Shown: piece after piece, positions 18,795-30,888 of the stretch | Layout of the letters: each line of letters opens with the position of its first letter | Numbering within the stretch: the first letter of the stretch is position 1 | Assembly: GCA_028687575.1 (NCBI GenBank) | Contig: JAQTZW010000018.1 | Coordinates: 1 to 46,404, forward strand | Direction: 5' to 3' | From: Gallionella sp. | GTDB lineage: Bacteria > Pseudomonadota > Gammaproteobacteria > Burkholderiales > Gallionellaceae | DNA: 46,404 bases | Notes under the pieces: model-generated | What the model was told of the DNA's origin: nothing | Database searches by the model: none | What the model saw: the letters and a program-made list of their open reading frames with translations, nothing else | Program-made: the position numbers and the translations under genes

Positions 18795-21128
18795 ATGAAA
18801 GCGCCGCCAGCGAAAGATTCATTCCCTACTTGGGCATCTGCCGCCAAAGACATGGTGGGAGCGAGCTTGGGCTCATCCAGATTGTGGTTTACCATCGCCG
18901 ACGGCATTTTGACGGAAGTTTATTACCCGCGTATCGACATACCGCAGATCAAAGATCTCGGCTTCATCATTGCCGATGATGAAGGCTTCTGGGTGGAACT
19001 GCGTCGCCTTGGCAACTACCAAGTAAGCCTACCGTTTCCCGGTGTGCCAGCCGTCGAGATCGTGCACACACATCCGCGCTTTACCTTCACCCTGCAAATC
19101 TGCCCTATGCAGAATCGCGATGTGCTGATGATGCGTTTCCGACTAGAAGGCGAAGCAAATTTAAAACCCTATGCACTGTTGTCTACGAGACTGGGGGATA
19201 ACGCAGATAACAATTTAGCCCGCGTAGGCAATCACAACGGGCGCACGATACTCGGTGCAGAACAAGGACCATTTGGTATTGCACTCGCCGCATGCGGTGA
19301 GGATGGACTAGATGCCTGGCAACGTAACTCAGTCGGTGAAGAAGCAGCCAGTGATGGCTGGCAAGATTTTAATCAACATGGCCGCATGACCTGGACTTAT
19401 GACAGTGCCGGCCCAGGCACGACCGCACTCACTGGCGAGTTGCCACAACAAGCAACACTTTCACTCGGCCTGGCCACCAGCATTGAATCAGCTGCCACGT
19501 TGGCGGTATCCGGGTTAATGGAGAAGTTTTCCAAAATATGGGATTTGCAATGTCATGTTTGGCAAGCATGGCAAGGGGGCTGCTGTTTCCCCGCAGCAAC
19601 AGCCAAATTGAACGAGCAACTGAGGCTTTCTGCCATGGTGCTCAAGGTGCATCAAGATCGCACCTATTGTGGTGCCGCCGTTGCTAGCCTGTCCGTGCCT
19701 TGGGGTTCAAGCAGCCAGAGCCGCAGCGGCTATCACCTGGTTTGGTCGCGCGATTTGGTAGAAACCGCAGGTGCCATGGTTGCAATGGGATCATATGGCG
19801 ACGCGCGTGAAGTATTGCGATATTTGATTGCCACACAACAAGAAGATGGCCATTGGTTACAAAACCAATGGTTGGGCGGTGCGCCGTACTGGCAAGGAAT
19901 ACAACTGGATGAAGCTGCCTTCCCGGTCATACTCGCCGCGACCTTGAGTGCGCACGATGAACTGGGCGACATTCCCGTCAAGGACATGGTGCTGCGCGCA
20001 CTCCGTTTCATTGCATGCGCAGGCCCCTCTACTGCTCAAGACCGATGGGAAGAAGACACCGGCATCAACACCTTCACGCTTGCCATCATCATCGCCGCAT
20101 TGGTTGAGGGCAGTACCTGGCTAGACGATGATGCACGACAATTTGCATTATTGTTAGCTGACAACTGGAATGCACATCTTGACGATTGGACTTTTGTACA
20201 AGACACCAAGTTGGCGAAACAGCTCAATATCAACGGCTATTACATACGCACAGCACCCGAAAGCACACTGATACACGAGGGCACCCAGTCCGAACATATC
20301 TTGATTAAGAACCTTGCCTGCGATCCAGATTTGGCCGCTGATGAGCAAGTCGCCACCGACTTCTTGCAACTGGTACGTTACGGACTACGCCGCGCGGATG
20401 ATCCGCGCATACAGGACAGCCTGAAGACGGTAGACCATCTACTCAAGACCGACACTCCTTATGGCCCTGTATGGCATCGTTACAACGGTGACGGCTATGG
20501 TGAAAAGGATGACGGCAGCCCATTCGACGGAACTGGACGCGGACGTGGTTGGCCGCTATTAGTAGGAGAGCGCGGCCACTATGCCCTGACAAAAGGTGAA
20601 GACCCTTTACCCTATCTTGAATCAATGGCTGCCATGTCAGGTACTGCAGGCCTGATGCCGGAACAGGTGTGGGACAGCATGGACATTCCGGAACGCAATC
20701 TGACTTTAGGTAAACCCAGTGGGTCTGCCATGCCATTGGTGTGGACGCATAGCGAATTCATCAAACTGTATTTCAGCCGCAAACTCGGTTATCCGGTCGA
20801 CAGGCCCGCTGCAACGTGGCAGCGCTATCAAGGCAAGCGCCCAGCGCTATCACATGAAACCTGGGGGCCGCGCTATCACCCAAGCAAGTTGCGGCAAGGC
20901 AACCGACTAACCATAAGTCTGAAAGAACAAGCCGTTGTGCATTGGGGAATCAACGGCTGGAAAAATACACAAGATATTGCAACAAAAAATACGGGGCTTG
21001 GGGTGTGGGTGGCCGAACTGCCGGTTACTCACCTCAAAGCCGGCGACACCATACAATTCACTTTTCATATACATGACTTGAATACCTGGGTAGGACAAGA
21101 TTTCGAAATGACGGTAGTTACAACATGA
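18795..21128 (+). CDS. GH15 glucoamylase (glucan 1,4-alpha-glucosidase)
   Basis: Inverting exo-glucosidase that releases beta-D-glucose from the non-reducing ends of alpha-1,4-glucans. 777 residues, no signal peptide, so probably acts in the cytoplasm on glycogen or maltodextrin. Visible: N-terminal beta-sandwich domain (about 10-260), (alpha/alpha)6 barrel with SGYHLVWSRDLVETAGAM, the likely acid in DRWEEDTGIN (Glu419/420) and the likely base in WTHSEF (Glu654), then an extra C-terminal beta domain (about 690-777) with WGINGWK. GAGGG-type site GAGGG sits 6 bases before the ATG. Its stop overlaps the pgl start as ATGA, tying it to glucose-6-phosphate oxidation; a glucokinase would be needed and is not in the window. 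Glucodextranase is an alternative activity of the family. Confidence 0.88.
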   Translation: MKAPPAKDSFPTWASAAKDMVGASLGSSRLWFTIADGILTEVYYPRIDIPQIKDLGFIIADDEGFWVELRRLGNYQVSLPFPGVPAVEIVHTHPRFTFTLQICPMQNRDVLMMRFRLEGEANLKPYALLSTRLGDNADNNLARVGNHNGRTILGAEQGPFGIALAACGEDGLDAWQRNSVGEEAASDGWQDFNQHGRMTWTYDSAGPGTTALTGELPQQATLSLGLATSIESAATLAVSGLMEKFSKIWDLQCHVWQAWQGGCCFPAATAKLNEQLRLSAMVLKVHQDRTYCGAAVASLSVPWGSSSQSRSGYHLVWSRDLVETAGAMVAMGSYGDAREVLRYLIATQQEDGHWLQNQWLGGAPYWQGIQLDEAAFPVILAATLSAHDELGDIPVKDMVLRALRFIACAGPSTAQDRWEEDTGINTFTLAIIIAALVEGSTWLDDDARQFALLLADNWNAHLDDWTFVQDTKLAKQLNINGYYIRTAPESTLIHEGTQSEHILIKNLACDPDLAADEQVATDFLQLVRYGLRRADDPRIQDSLKTVDHLLKTDTPYGPVWHRYNGDGYGEKDDGSPFDGTGRGRGWPLLVGERGHYALTKGEDPLPYLESMAAMSGTAGLMPEQVWDSMDIPERNLTLGKPSGSAMPLVWTHSEFIKLYFSRKLGYPVDRPAATWQRYQGKRPALSHETWGPRYHPSKLRQGNRLTISLKEQAVVHWGINGWKNTQDIATKNTGLGVWVAELPVTHLKAGDTIQFTFHIHDLNTWVGQDFEMTVVTT

Positions 21129-21826
21129 AGCTCGCTGCCGATATCAAGCTCACTATACATGACGATTTCGAAGCGCTGAGCCAGTCGGTCGCACAGCGCA
21201 TTGCGCTGATTGCAGCGCAAACTATCGCCAAGCGCGGATCATTCAGCATTGCTTTGTCAGGGGGTGAGACACCGCGTCATTGCTACGAATTATTGAGTAC
21301 GCTAAAAATAAATTGGCAGTTGGTACACATTTATTTCTGCGACGAACGCTGTCTGCCTCGGGCGCATCCGCAACGCAACGACAGCATGACTCAGGCCGCG
21401 CTGCTACGACGCATAGACATCCCTGTCGGGAATGTAAATTTTATTCCTGCCGAACATGGCCCACAGATTGCCGCCGCAGAATATGCAGTAACCGTGCAAC
21501 AGAATTTACCACTCGATTTGATCTTGCTCGGCATGGGGGAGGATGGGCATACCGCCAGTCTATTCCCCGATAATCCATCAATAGAACTGGATACTGTCAC
21601 CGTGCCAGTATTCAACGCGCCCAAGCCACCCGCCGAGCGCGTATCGCTTGGTTTGAGCACCATGAATGCCGCCGGGTCGAAGATTTTTCTAGTCTCTGGC
21701 AAGACAAAGCAAGAAGCATTGAGGCATATCCTGCGCGGCGAAAAACTGCCTGCCGCAAGAATAACCGGGGCAGAGTGGCACGTTGATTGTGCCGCCCTGC
21801 CCGATGAAATCTCCACAGCAAAATGA
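21125..21826 (+). CDS. pgl: 6-phosphogluconolactonase
   Basis: Hydrolyses 6-phosphogluconolactone to 6-phosphogluconate; DevB-type, related to glucosamine-6-phosphate isomerases. 233 residues. Visible: ALSGGETPRHCYELL near the N-terminus, FCDERCLPRAHPQRND, LGMGEDGHTASLFP with the catalytic-site histidine, and RVSLGLSTMNAA. Lies between the glucoamylase (ATGA overlap) and gnd (13-base gap), so the three oxidative steps are on one transcript. Confidence 0.95.
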   Translation: MKLAADIKLTIHDDFEALSQSVAQRIALIAAQTIAKRGSFSIALSGGETPRHCYELLSTLKINWQLVHIYFCDERCLPRAHPQRNDSMTQAALLRRIDIPVGNVNFIPAEHGPQIAAAEYAVTVQQNLPLDLILLGMGEDGHTASLFPDNPSIELDTVTVPVFNAPKPPAERVSLGLSTMNAAGSKIFLVSGKTKQEALRHILRGEKLPAARITGAEWHVDCAALPDEISTAK

Positions 21827-21839
21827 CAAGGAATATCAA

Positions 21840-22847
<1,008 letters not shown>

Positions 22848-22939
22848 AAGTTGTTTGCGCTAGGCGGGGTTATTCAGCAACTGATGCCGAATGCTCTGGC
22901 GCCTGTGCAACTCGCTCTACTGGATTGATTTTAATTTCT

Positions 22940-22971
22940 GAAGCACCCCTGGCAAAACCAGGGGATGCTTC
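22940..22971 (+). terminator. Hairpin downstream of gnd
   Basis: GAAGCACCCCTGG, a five-base loop, then CCAGGGG with a one-base bulge and TGCTTC. The stem is strong but no T run follows on either strand, so it may be a processing or stability stem at the end of the zwf-gnd message, backed up by the palindrome just after it. Confidence 0.5.
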
Positions 22972-22980
22972 ATGCCGAGC

Positions 22981-23025
22981 TAAAATAAAATAACCTACTG
23001 GCAATCAGTAGGTTATTTTATTTTA
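22981..23025. terminator. Perfect 20-bp palindromic bidirectional terminator
   Basis: A perfect 20-base-pair stem around a GCAAT loop: the left arm is TAAAATAAAATAACCTACTG and the right arm its exact complement. Its outer part is A-rich on one side and T-rich on the other, so it provides a T-rich tract for transcripts from both directions. It starts two bases beyond the tRNA CCA end and closes the gnd side as well. Confidence 0.85.
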
Positions 23026-23026
23026 C

Positions 23027-23117
<91 letters not shown>

Positions 23118-23126
23118 GGGACGCGA

Positions 23127-23135
23127 ATTCTACCA
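23127..23135 (-). promoter_or_regulatory. Extended -10 promoter of tRNA-Ser
   Basis: On the minus strand TGGTAGAAT gives a TAGAAT -10 hexamer (23127-23132) preceded by TG and one base, the extended -10 arrangement, about ten bases before the tRNA 5' end. No good -35 hexamer is seen 16-18 bases further up. It also lies just upstream of the divergent mltF-like gene. Confidence 0.45.
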
Positions 23136-23165
23136 GCAACAGATTATTTCGTGCAGAATAATGAC

Positions 23166-26009
<2,844 letters not shown>

Positions 26010-26053
26010 CTACCGCACAACCCGCTGCGCATGACAGGTATGCGGCTGGTGCG

Positions 26054-27274
26054 TCATTCAACCTTGGCGATGCAATACTTGCGGTGAGCGGCCTCGGCGG
26101 CCATCTGGTCGATCTCGGCCATGTCTGCCGGATGCGAAGCCCGGTAGGCCAACGCGCCCGCCCTGATCGCCGCCAGCTTCGCCTCCAGCGTGGCCGGTGT
26201 CAGTTCCACCCCGAAATCCTCCGGGATGGCAGGCTCACTGACCGGTAACCCGAACAACTTGTCCTGAATCACCCGCCCCAGCGCCGGCGTGTAATGCGAC
26301 GAATCGGAATACCAGCGCATGCTGGTCTGCTGGTCGCCGTCCTGTGGCACGGCTTCACTGCTGACCGCGTCGTAACCGCTGAAATCCCACAGCGGGAAAG
26401 GCGAGCGACTGACATGCGCGGCCTCTTCGCTGTTGATCTTCACCAGCTCGCGCTTCCATGCCTCCCACTTGCCGGTCAGCCCGGCCGCCTCTATCACCTG
26501 CCACTGGCGGGCGTGCGACGGCGAGATGAACAGCTTCAGCGCGATGTTCTGCCGGTGTGCCAGCGCGATCATCGCGCGCAAATCCTCCAGCGTGGATGCC
26601 TGTTTGCGCCCACTGAAGGCATAGTCGCAAGTCGGTGACGGACGATATTTCTCCAGCAGATACATGCGCTCGCTGGACTGGAAATGGCTGCGGTAATGGC
26701 CGGTAAAAGTATTGACTAGATTGGGGTAACGCACCCCATTGCTGTAGCAGCAATCGCCCGGCTCACCCGCTTTGCGCTTGCGGTATTTCCAGCCATCCAT
26801 GCTGGTACTGACTGAGAACGCCAGTTGCAGCGGGCGCGAGGCGGCAAAATTGGCCGCATCGAAATCCGACGGATAGGGGAACAGCGCATTGAAGGCGAAG
26901 AAATCCAGCCCTACCAGCGCCGTCTTCAGTCCGCCATTCGAGGCCGCCAGTGTCAGCAGTCGGTGCGACTCGATGATAGGCTGGCCGAAAGTCGCCAAGT
27001 TCGCCGCTCGCATCCCAGTGAAACCAGGATGCTCCAGATTCATGCCAATGTCCGCCCGCGAGGTACCGAGCACGATGGCTTCGGGATGTTCGCGTGCCAG
27101 CCGCACGGTCTTGAACACGCGCTCGTTCATGGTCAGTAGCGACAACGGTTGCCGCTGATCCAATACACCCTGCGTCTGGAAGATGGCATACGGGTCTACC
27201 TTCCAGTTGAACGCGGCCAGACACAGCGCCGAGACGACCGAGGAGAGGAGAAGGAAGGCAAGGTAGCGGCGCAT
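26054..27274 (-). CDS. SGNH/AlgJ-DltD-like membrane-anchored protein, partner of the MBOAT
   Basis: 406 residues that I do not recognise as a named gene. Visible: one N-terminal membrane segment (about 5-22) with most of the protein likely periplasmic; VLGTSRADIGM (68-78) with Ser72 in the place of an SGNH nucleophile; and SDSSHYTP with Asp324 and His327 spaced as the Asp-x-x-His of SGNH esterases and acetyltransferases. The MBOAT gene ends two bases upstream, the pairing seen in AlgI/AlgJ-X, DltB/DltD and PatA/B systems, so O-acetylation (or other acylation) of an exported glycan is the likely role. The substrate is unknown; no polysaccharide synthase is nearby. Confidence 0.72.
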   Translation of the reverse strand: MRRYLAFLLLSSVVSALCLAAFNWKVDPYAIFQTQGVLDQRQPLSLLTMNERVFKTVRLAREHPEAIVLGTSRADIGMNLEHPGFTGMRAANLATFGQPIIESHRLLTLAASNGGLKTALVGLDFFAFNALFPYPSDFDAANFAASRPLQLAFSVSTSMDGWKYRKRKAGEPGDCCYSNGVRYPNLVNTFTGHYRSHFQSSERMYLLEKYRPSPTCDYAFSGRKQASTLEDLRAMIALAHRQNIALKLFISPSHARQWQVIEAAGLTGKWEAWKRELVKINSEEAAHVSRSPFPLWDFSGYDAVSSEAVPQDGDQQTSMRWYSDSSHYTPALGRVIQDKLFGLPVSEPAIPEDFGVELTPATLEAKLAAIRAGALAYRASHPADMAEIDQMAAEAAHRKYCIAKVE

Positions 27275-27276
27275 GG

Positions 27277-28854
27277 TCAGAATTGGAAATATAAAAATTC
27301 ACTGATGCGCGTCAGCGAGAACACCGACCAAGTGAACAACACGCCCAGCAGCGAGGCATAGACAAAATTGGGTCGCCAGGCCAACACGCGCGACAGCCAA
27401 CTGGCCGGTTGCAGCACGGAGTCGGCCTGCATGCTGTCCCAGGTCGGGCGGTAACGTTGTGTAATCTCAGCGATGTTGGGCGCAAGCCATACCAGCATCA
27501 AGCCGAGGATGATCAGAATCAGCGCCTTGTCGGTATTGATGCTGGACAGCGGCGCCATGCCGCTGAACACCACGTTAGCCTGTTCCAGTTTGAGCGCATA
27601 CGCGCCCAAATGATTGCCGACCGAGTCGGACAGCGAAATGCCGCGCGCGCCCGACATGCCGGTCAGCATCGAGATTCCGGCAGAAAAGCTCTCGGCGCGA
27701 AAGAACACCCAGGCCACCACCACCGACAAAAAGGTCAGGCTACCCGCAAAGAAGCGCGCCAGCGCACCGCCCGGCCTCCAGCCCATCTGTTTCTTAAAGG
27801 CGCGCCAGGCGTGGTTGATCAGCAGGTACAGCCCGTGCAGCCCGCCCCACATCACGAAGGTCCAGCCCGCACCATGCCACAGACCGCCCAGCAACATGGT
27901 CGTCATCAGGTTGGCGTAGCGGCGGATTGTGCCCTTGCGGTTGCCGCCCAGGGCGATGTACAGGTAGTCGCGCAGAAAGGCCGACAGCGTCATGTGCCAG
28001 CGCCGCCAGAAGTCTATGATGCTGGTGGCCTTGTAGGGCGAATCGAAGTTCTGCGGCAGGCGCACGTTGAACATCAGCGACAGGCCGATGGCCATGTCGG
28101 AATAGGCCGAGAAGTCGAAATACAGTTGCAGCGTGTAGGACAGCGCGCCTATCCACGCTTCGAAGAACATCGGCTGGCCGCCGCTCTGGGCGATGTCGAA
28201 CACCGGGCTGGCGAATTCGGCGAACGAATCCGCCAGCAACACTTTCTTGGCCAGCCCCATCACGAAGATGGTGACGCCCAGCGCGATGTGCTCCCAGTTG
28301 ACCCGGTAGGTCGCCGGCCGGGCGAACTGCGGCATCATCTGCGCGTGGTGCAGCACCGGACCTGCGATCAAGTGGGGGAAATAGGTGACGAACAGCAGAT
28401 AGTGGACGAAATCGTATTCGTGCACCTTGCCGCGCCAGGTGTCCACCAGAAACGCAATCTGGGTGAAGGTGAAGAACGAGATGCCCAGCGGCAGGAAGAA
28501 TTCGCCTATCGGCAGCGTCAGCCCGAACGCCGCGTTGAAATTGGCGATGAAGAAGTTGGCGTACTTGAAATAGCCCAGCAAGGCAAGGTTCACGCCTATC
28601 GCCGCCGCAAGCAGTTTGCCCGACTGCTTGCCCTGTTGCAGGCGGTGGCCGATCAGAAAGCCCGCCGCGTAATTGAAACCCACCGAGGCCAGCAGTAGCC
28701 CGACCAGGCGCGCATCCCACCAACCGTAAAAAAACAGCGAAGCCGCCGCCAGCCACAGCGCAGCCAGCCGCCGGCTCGACCTGCCGATGCGATAGAACGC
28801 CAGCAGCACCACCGGCAGAAAGGCGAAGATGAAGATGTAGGAATTGAAAAGCAT
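27277..28854 (-). CDS. MBOAT family O-acyltransferase (AlgI-like)
   Basis: Polytopic inner-membrane acyltransferase, 525 residues, with about ten to twelve hydrophobic segments. Visible: NYAAGFLIG, YFKYANFF, LPLGISFFTFTQIAFLVD, FPHLIAGPVLHH, LYFDFSAYSDMAIG, DFWRRWHMTLSAFLRDYLYIALGGNRKG (His287) and LWHGAGWTFVMWGGLHG with the catalytic histidine His327. In AlgI-type systems this protein passes acetyl groups across the membrane to a periplasmic SGNH partner, here the next gene. It starts 11 bases after rarA and splits the rarA-serS neighbourhood known from other proteobacteria. Confidence 0.88.
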   Translation of the reverse strand: MLFNSYIFIFAFLPVVLLAFYRIGRSSRRLAALWLAAASLFFYGWWDARLVGLLLASVGFNYAAGFLIGHRLQQGKQSGKLLAAAIGVNLALLGYFKYANFFIANFNAAFGLTLPIGEFFLPLGISFFTFTQIAFLVDTWRGKVHEYDFVHYLLFVTYFPHLIAGPVLHHAQMMPQFARPATYRVNWEHIALGVTIFVMGLAKKVLLADSFAEFASPVFDIAQSGGQPMFFEAWIGALSYTLQLYFDFSAYSDMAIGLSLMFNVRLPQNFDSPYKATSIIDFWRRWHMTLSAFLRDYLYIALGGNRKGTIRRYANLMTTMLLGGLWHGAGWTFVMWGGLHGLYLLINHAWRAFKKQMGWRPGGALARFFAGSLTFLSVVVAWVFFRAESFSAGISMLTGMSGARGISLSDSVGNHLGAYALKLEQANVVFSGMAPLSSINTDKALILIILGLMLVWLAPNIAEITQRYRPTWDSMQADSVLQPASWLSRVLAWRPNFVYASLLGVLFTWSVFSLTRISEFLYFQF

Positions 28855-28865
28855 CGGGGTTGTCG

Positions 28866-30185
28866 TTATTTCCTGCGCAGCGCCTCGGCGTCCAGTTCGT
28901 GCAGCCGCGTCAGCTTTTCCGCGATCTTGCCTTCCAGCCCGCGACCACTGGGCTGGTAGAAATTCACCGGCGGCATGTTGTCGGGGAAATAATTCTCACC
29001 CGCCGCATAGCCGCCCGCCTCGTCGTGCGCATAGCGGTAGTCGCGCCCGTAATCCAGCTGCTTCATCAGTTTGGTCGGCGCATTGCGCAAGTGCAGCGGC
29101 ACTTCACGGGAGCCGTCTTGGGCAACAAAGGCACGCGCGGCATTATACGCAACATAGCCTGCATTCGATTTGGCGGCCACCGCCAGATAGATCACCGCCT
29201 GCGCCAGCGCCAGCTCGCCCTCCGGCGAACCCAGCCGCTCATAGGTGGCCGCCGCATCGTTGGCCAGCTGGATGGCGCGCGGGTCGGCCAGGCCGATGTC
29301 TTCCCAGGCCATGCGCACGATGCGCCGCGCCAGATAGCGCGGATCGGCCCCGCCGTCCAGCATGCGCACCAGCCAGTACACCGCCGCGTCTGGATTCGAG
29401 CCGCGCACCGACTTGTGCAGCGCGGAAATCTGGTCGTAGAACGCCTCGCCGCCCTTGTCGAAACGGCGCAGATTCTGCGCCAGCGTGTTGTCCAAAAAGG
29501 CGCAGTCCACCGTCGAAACCCCGGCGGTCTCGGCGGCGGTCTGCACCTGCTCCAGCACATTCAACAACCGTCTGGCATCCCCGTCGGCGTAGCCGATGAT
29601 GCGTACTCTCGCATCTTCAGCAAAATCCAGCCCCGGCATCGCCAACTGGCAGGCGCGCCCGAACAGCTCGCCCAACTCCTCGCCGGACAGGGCCTTCAGC
29701 ACATACACCTGGGCGCGCGACAGCAGCGCGTTGTTCACTTCGAAGGACGGGTTCTCGGTGGTCGCACCGATGAAAGTCACCAGCCCCTGCTCGACGAACG
29801 GCAAAAAGGCGTCCTGCTGCGACTTGTTGAAGCGGTGCACCTCGTCCACGAACAGGATGGTATGACGACCCGACTGTTGCAGCACCCGCTGCGCCTCGGC
29901 AATCGCCTCGCGGATGTCCTTCACCCCCGACAACACGGCGGACAGCGGCATGAACTCGGCATCGAAGGCGGTCGCCATCAACCGCGCCAGCGTGGTCTTG
30001 CCCACCCCCGGCGGCCCCCACAGGATCATCGAATGCAGCCGCCCCGACTGGAACGCCAGACGCAATGGCCTACCTTCGCCCAACAGGTGCGACTGACCGA
30101 TCACCTCGTCTATCGTGGAAGGGCGCAACCGCTCGGCCAGCGGCGCGGCGGCTATCGGAGAATCGAACAGAGTGGCAGATGACAT
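28866..30185 (-). CDS. rarA: Replication-associated recombination protein A
   Basis: AAA+ ATPase of the clamp-loader family (MgsA/WRNIP1) that acts at stalled replication forks. 439 residues from ATG 30185 (MSSATLFD); the frame opens 12 codons earlier inside lolA. Visible: PLAERLRP at the start, Walker A GPPGVGKT (57-64), Walker B FVDEVH (112-117), sensor GATTENPSFEVN, and the C-terminal KSVRGSNPDAAVYWLVRMLDGGADPRYLARR tetramerisation region. Starts 13 bases after lolA. Confidence 0.96.
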   Translation of the reverse strand: MSSATLFDSPIAAAPLAERLRPSTIDEVIGQSHLLGEGRPLRLAFQSGRLHSMILWGPPGVGKTTLARLMATAFDAEFMPLSAVLSGVKDIREAIAEAQRVLQQSGRHTILFVDEVHRFNKSQQDAFLPFVEQGLVTFIGATTENPSFEVNNALLSRAQVYVLKALSGEELGELFGRACQLAMPGLDFAEDARVRIIGYADGDARRLLNVLEQVQTAAETAGVSTVDCAFLDNTLAQNLRRFDKGGEAFYDQISALHKSVRGSNPDAAVYWLVRMLDGGADPRYLARRIVRMAWEDIGLADPRAIQLANDAAATYERLGSPEGELALAQAVIYLAVAAKSNAGYVAYNAARAFVAQDGSREVPLHLRNAPTKLMKQLDYGRDYRYAHDEAGGYAAGENYFPDNMPPVNFYQPSGRGLEGKIAEKLTRLHELDAEALRRK

Positions 30186-30198
30186 CCGGCGCGGCGGC

Positions 30199-30813
30199 TT
30201 ATTCGCCCAGCACATCAGCACCCTCGGGCGGGGTGAAGCGGAATTGTCCGGCGGGCAATTTTGGATTGCGCTGCATCGCGGAGAAGCGCAGCACGGTGGT
30301 GTGGCCGAACGAATCGGCTAGCTGCATCGCCACCAGATTGGCCTGCGCATCGAAACCCATCAGCACCGCCGAGAAATTGCTCTCCTGCGATTTCGGCGTG
30401 GCTTGCAGCCAGTCCAGCCCGTCGCGGCTGCCGGCCTCCTTGAGCGCGAAGCCGCGTTCGATCTCGTTGCTGCCGGCCAACAGGGCCGCCGGGCTGCTGC
30501 CCAGCGCGGCGTCGAGCTTCTTCACCGTCACCTGATTCAAATCCTTGTCGTACATCCAGAACTTCGCGCCGTCGCCGACGATGATCTGCTCGTAGGGCTT
30601 CTGGTAGGTCCAGCGGAAGCGGCCCGGACGCTGGAACTGCATCACGCCGGCGGCGTTCTGGATGCGCCGCCCATTCTGCTCCATCACCACTTGGGTAAAG
30701 TCCGCCTGCGCGGACTGCGTGCCGTTGATGAAAGTCTTGAGCTTCTCGATCGCCCCCGCATGGGCGGCGGTGGCAACAAACAGCGCAAACAAAAAAAACA
30801 ACCTTTTGAACAT
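30199..30813 (-). CDS. lolA: Outer-membrane lipoprotein carrier protein LolA
   Basis: Periplasmic chaperone that ferries lipoproteins from LolCDE to the outer membrane. 204 residues from ATG 30813; the start is chosen because it gives a clean signal peptide MFKRLFFLFALFVATAAHA with cleavage after AHA, whereas the longer frame has none. Visible mature features: QADFTQVVMEQNGRRIQNAAGVMQFQRPGRFRWTYQKPY, the usual LolA beginning, and a final RFTPPEGADVL. Placed between ftsK and rarA as in E. coli. Confidence 0.94.
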   Translation of the reverse strand: MFKRLFFLFALFVATAAHAGAIEKLKTFINGTQSAQADFTQVVMEQNGRRIQNAAGVMQFQRPGRFRWTYQKPYEQIIVGDGAKFWMYDKDLNQVTVKKLDAALGSSPAALLAGSNEIERGFALKEAGSRDGLDWLQATPKSQESNFSAVLMGFDAQANLVAMQLADSFGHTTVLRFSAMQRNPKLPAGQFRFTPPEGADVLGE

Positions 30814-30856
30814 ATTTACTTTCTGATCAATTGTGATGGAACGTGAACGGCGCTCC

Positions 30857-30884
30857 GTTTCACGTTTCACGTTTCACGTTTCAC
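30857..30884 (-). repeat. Four tandem GTGAAAC heptamers between lolA and ftsK
   Basis: Exactly four perfect tandem copies of GTTTCAC on the plus strand (GTGAAAC on the minus strand), in the 75-base gap between ftsK and lolA. On the lolA side a degenerate inverted unit (GTGAACGG facing CCGTTTCAC) is all that stands for a second arm. The unit is the same as in the murG-murC element, and the count of four matches every arm found in the window. Confidence 0.9.
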
Positions 30885-30888
30885 TATT

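Noticed and set aside
30857..30884. Tandem GTGAAAC units as a CRISPR fragment
   Set aside because: Units are 7 bases with no spacers; no cas genes are present.
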